Shown here in pieces: positions 62,537 through 64,000 of a stretch of DNA of 64,000 nucleotides. The DNA lies in contig JBAJNM010000007.1 of the NCBI GenBank assembly GCA_036881865.1, forward strand, positions 1 to 64,000. The letters run 5' to 3'. The DNA is from Parvularculales bacterium. GTDB lineage: Bacteria; Pseudomonadota; Alphaproteobacteria; JAPOUT01; JBAJNM01. The notes under the pieces are model-generated. The model saw only the letters and a program-made list of their open reading frames with translations. It had not been told where the DNA came from and made no database searches. Each line of letters begins with the position of its first letter. Position 1 is the stretch's first letter. The position numbers were made by a program, and so were the translations under genes.

Positions 62537-63223
62537 ATGGTTAGTGAATATTACAAGTTTATGTTTGAAGGGGTCGTGCTTGAATCTTTGGAAGATAGAA
62601 GGGGTGGAAAAGGAAGCGTGTCAAGAGAACGGCAATTTTGTTTTTCTGATAAGGATGCTTACGGAGAATACGATGATGACGCATTGGTTGCCCTGATTGC
62701 TGAAGGAGACCAGATGGCGTGCCGGGTCATGGTAGGACGTTATTTGGATGCCATGGTTGCTCTGGCGCGGCGCTTTTTGGGTAATCACAATGATGCGGAA
62801 GATGTGGCGCAGGAAGTCTTTGTGCGCCTGTGGCGGCAGGCGGGGCGGTGGCAGCCCGGGCGGGCACAGTTTTCGACATGGCTATATCGGGTTGCCATTA
62901 ATTTGTGTCTGGATGTCCGCCATCGACATAGGACGGCTTCTCTGGAGGAACAGGCGGAACCTGTGGATACTGCCGGTGGACCGGAGCACATGGTTTACGA
63001 AAGTCAAATCAAGGCCAAAGTGGATGAGGCCCTCGGTAAGTTGCCGGAGCGCCAGAGGGCGGCACTTGTTTTGTCTCACCATCAGGGCCTCTCTAATAGA
63101 GAAACGGCGGAAGTGTTGGAAATCAGTATTGAAGCGGTTGAATCTTTGCTTAGTCGGGCACGGCGGGCTTTGCGCCAAGAGCTTATGCCGTCGCGTGATT
63201 TTCTTTTGCAAGGCTCAGAGTGA
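62537..63223 (+). CDS. ECF-type RNA polymerase sigma factor
   Basis: This is a sigma-70 family ECF factor. Region 2 is at about residues 60-125 (VGRYLDAMVALARRFLGNHN, then DAEDVAQEVFVRLWRQAGRW and FSTWLYRVAINLCLDV), and region 4 is at about 155-215 (LPERQRAALVLSHHQGLSNR, then ETAEVLEISIEAVESLLSRARRAL). There is no sigma-3 domain. The target promoter is unknown. The N-terminal extension before residue 45 is unusual and the true start may be further in. It precedes a probable anti-sigma partner and a metal-sensor-like protein. Confidence 0.88.
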   Translation: MVSEYYKFMFEGVVLESLEDRRGGKGSVSRERQFCFSDKDAYGEYDDDALVALIAEGDQMACRVMVGRYLDAMVALARRFLGNHNDAEDVAQEVFVRLWRQAGRWQPGRAQFSTWLYRVAINLCLDVRHRHRTASLEEQAEPVDTAGGPEHMVYESQIKAKVDEALGKLPERQRAALVLSHHQGLSNRETAEVLEISIEAVESLLSRARRALRQELMPSRDFLLQGSE

Positions 63224-63248
63224 AAACGCATCCGGGGAGAATGATAAG

Positions 63249-63758
63249 GTGACAGATGGGCAAGAAAATATAATGACACTTGAGGCATTTCAAATGTTGC
63301 TGGATACCCATGGGAGTGCTCCCGAAGACTGGCCTGATGACGTAGTGGATTCGGCGCAATCTTTGCTGGCTTTGTCGCAGGACGCCCGTTGGATGCACGA
63401 AGAGGCTGTAGCCCTTGGAGGGTTGTTGGATCAGGCACCTACACTGTCTGCACCTTCGGTTCTTTTAGGGCAGGTTATGGCTAGTGCCGCTGATGCTTGC
63501 ATCTCGGATACAAGCGCCTCTCATGGGTTATCGCAGTTTATTACCCGTAAGTTCTGGGGAATTTTGTGGGCTGATAATAGGGAGAGCGTCATATGGGTTG
63601 GATCGTTAGCAGTCTGCGCTGTGTTTGGTATCTATCTGGGGGCAAGCGGTCTTGTACCTTTAGCAACGCTTTTTGGTGGCGGGCAAGAGGTAGTGGTAAC
63701 GAGTGGAGATTTGTTTTTGGATTCGATCTTGATCGGGTTTCAGGATAGTGTTGAGTAA
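63249..63758 (+). CDS. probable anti-sigma-like membrane protein
   Basis: This 169-residue protein begins at GTG 63249 (GGGGAGA about 9 nt upstream) or ATG 63273. The N-terminal half is acidic and helical (TLEAFQMLLDTHGSAPEDWP...). One membrane segment lies near residues 116-132 (VIWVGSLAVCAVFGIYLG), followed by a short outside tail. I do not recognise a named family. Its position immediately after an ECF sigma gene and its single-membrane-span layout suggest an anti-sigma role, which is inference. Confidence 0.6.
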   Translation: MTDGQENIMTLEAFQMLLDTHGSAPEDWPDDVVDSAQSLLALSQDARWMHEEAVALGGLLDQAPTLSAPSVLLGQVMASAADACISDTSASHGLSQFITRKFWGILWADNRESVIWVGSLAVCAVFGIYLGASGLVPLATLFGGGQEVVVTSGDLFLDSILIGFQDSVE

Positions 63759-63782
63759 GTTAGGGGATAGAGGAGAATAGAT

Positions 63783-64000
63783 ATGACAATGGCCAATACG
63801 AATAATAATCCGGAACTTGAGGCCGCAGGCCGTCGCTGGAAACGCTGGAGATGGGTTTTGTATGTTTCCTTGGCGCTGAATCTGTTGTTGGTTGGTATTC
63901 CGGTTGGTTTTTTTGCTTTTGGTAAGTCGGAATATCGCGCTCTTATGTCGTCCATACCTGCCGATGTGCGTAGGGATATTCGCCGAAGCCTGAAAGACGC
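63783..64000 (+). CDS. periplasmic heavy-metal-sensor-like protein, N-terminal part
   Basis: This frame begins at ATG 63783 (GAGGAG 8 nt upstream) and runs off the window. A basic cytoplasmic N-terminus (RRWKRWRW) precedes a membrane segment (about residues 24-42, LYVSLALNLLLVGIPVGFFAF). The outside portion begins FGKSEYRALMSSIPADVRRD. This layout resembles small CnrR/ZraP-like Metal_resist proteins that often accompany ECF sigma genes. The metal-binding part lies beyond the edge, so the call is tentative. Confidence 0.5.
   Translation, partial: MTMANTNNNPELEAAGRRWKRWRWVLYVSLALNLLLVGIPVGFFAFGKSEYRALMSSIPADVRRDIRRSLKD

Noticed and set aside
62748-63758. A 336-codon frame running through the sigma factor gene
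   Set aside because: Its first half is an out-of-frame shadow of the sigma gene; only the portion from 63249 has its own ribosome site and sense.

Overview
The window is about 64 kb of moderate-GC chromosome from an alphaproteobacterium, probably a Rhodospirillales-like lineage. Four things point there. A circularly permuted two-piece ssrA gene carries the alphaproteobacterial tag ANDNYAEARLAA. The gene orders amidase-rnpB-mraZ and ftsZ-lpxC-bamD-recN-ligA are typical of the class. An alpha-type SspB is present. lpxC and a meso-diaminopimelate-type murE show a Gram-negative wall with lipid A. The species cannot be named from the sequence alone.

Layout. 1-499 is the end of an IS3-family insertion sequence, cut by the window edge, followed by about 0.9 kb with no recognisable gene. 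1433-2590 holds a peptidoglycan amidase and RNase P RNA. 2765-2830 is a four-fold CCCAT array with 10-bp period, read as the MraZ operator. 2948-21792 is a complete division and cell-wall (dcw) cluster: mraZ, rsmH, ftsL, ftsI, murE, murF, mraY, murD, ftsW, murG, murC, murB, ddl, ftsQ, ftsA, ftsZ. Nearly all junctions are 1-4 nt start/stop overlaps, so it is probably one translationally coupled operon. lpxC, bamD, recN and ligA follow on the same strand. 28240-36425 is on the minus strand: an M24B aminopeptidase, a UvrD/PcrA helicase, a broken ClC chloride channel, fumC, sspB and permuted ssrA. folA and an SMP-30 protein follow, then mrp on the minus strand. Next come hflK-hflC-DUF2065-degP, serB against miaA, the branched-chain genes ilvI-ilvN-ilvC, and leuA with a candidate leader peptide. 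The rod-shape block mreB-mreC-mreD-mrdA-rodA ends at tRNA-Lys(CTT). The right end holds a tungstate-type ABC transporter with divergent ATPase, a flavin monooxygenase-like gene, and an ECF sigma factor with a membrane partner and a metal-sensor-like protein cut by the window end.

The genes make a coherent housekeeping set: UDP-MurNAc-pentapeptide synthesis, lipid-linked export, septal and lateral synthases, outer-membrane biogenesis, membrane quality control, ribosome rescue plus its ClpXP adaptor, and Val/Ile/Leu synthesis.

The non-core gaps tell a second story. Four are gene remains recognisable by translation: a glutathione S-transferase (27818-28266), a thymidylate synthase (36593-37345) directly before an intact folA, a ChaA-type Ca2+/H+ antiporter tail (49531-49785), and a ClC channel with a frameshift plus a Gly-to-Arg change in its filter motif. 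With the IS element, this suggests ongoing gene loss, as in a lineage moving toward a host-associated or otherwise specialised life. I saw no CRISPR array, prophage or wholly new multi-gene system.
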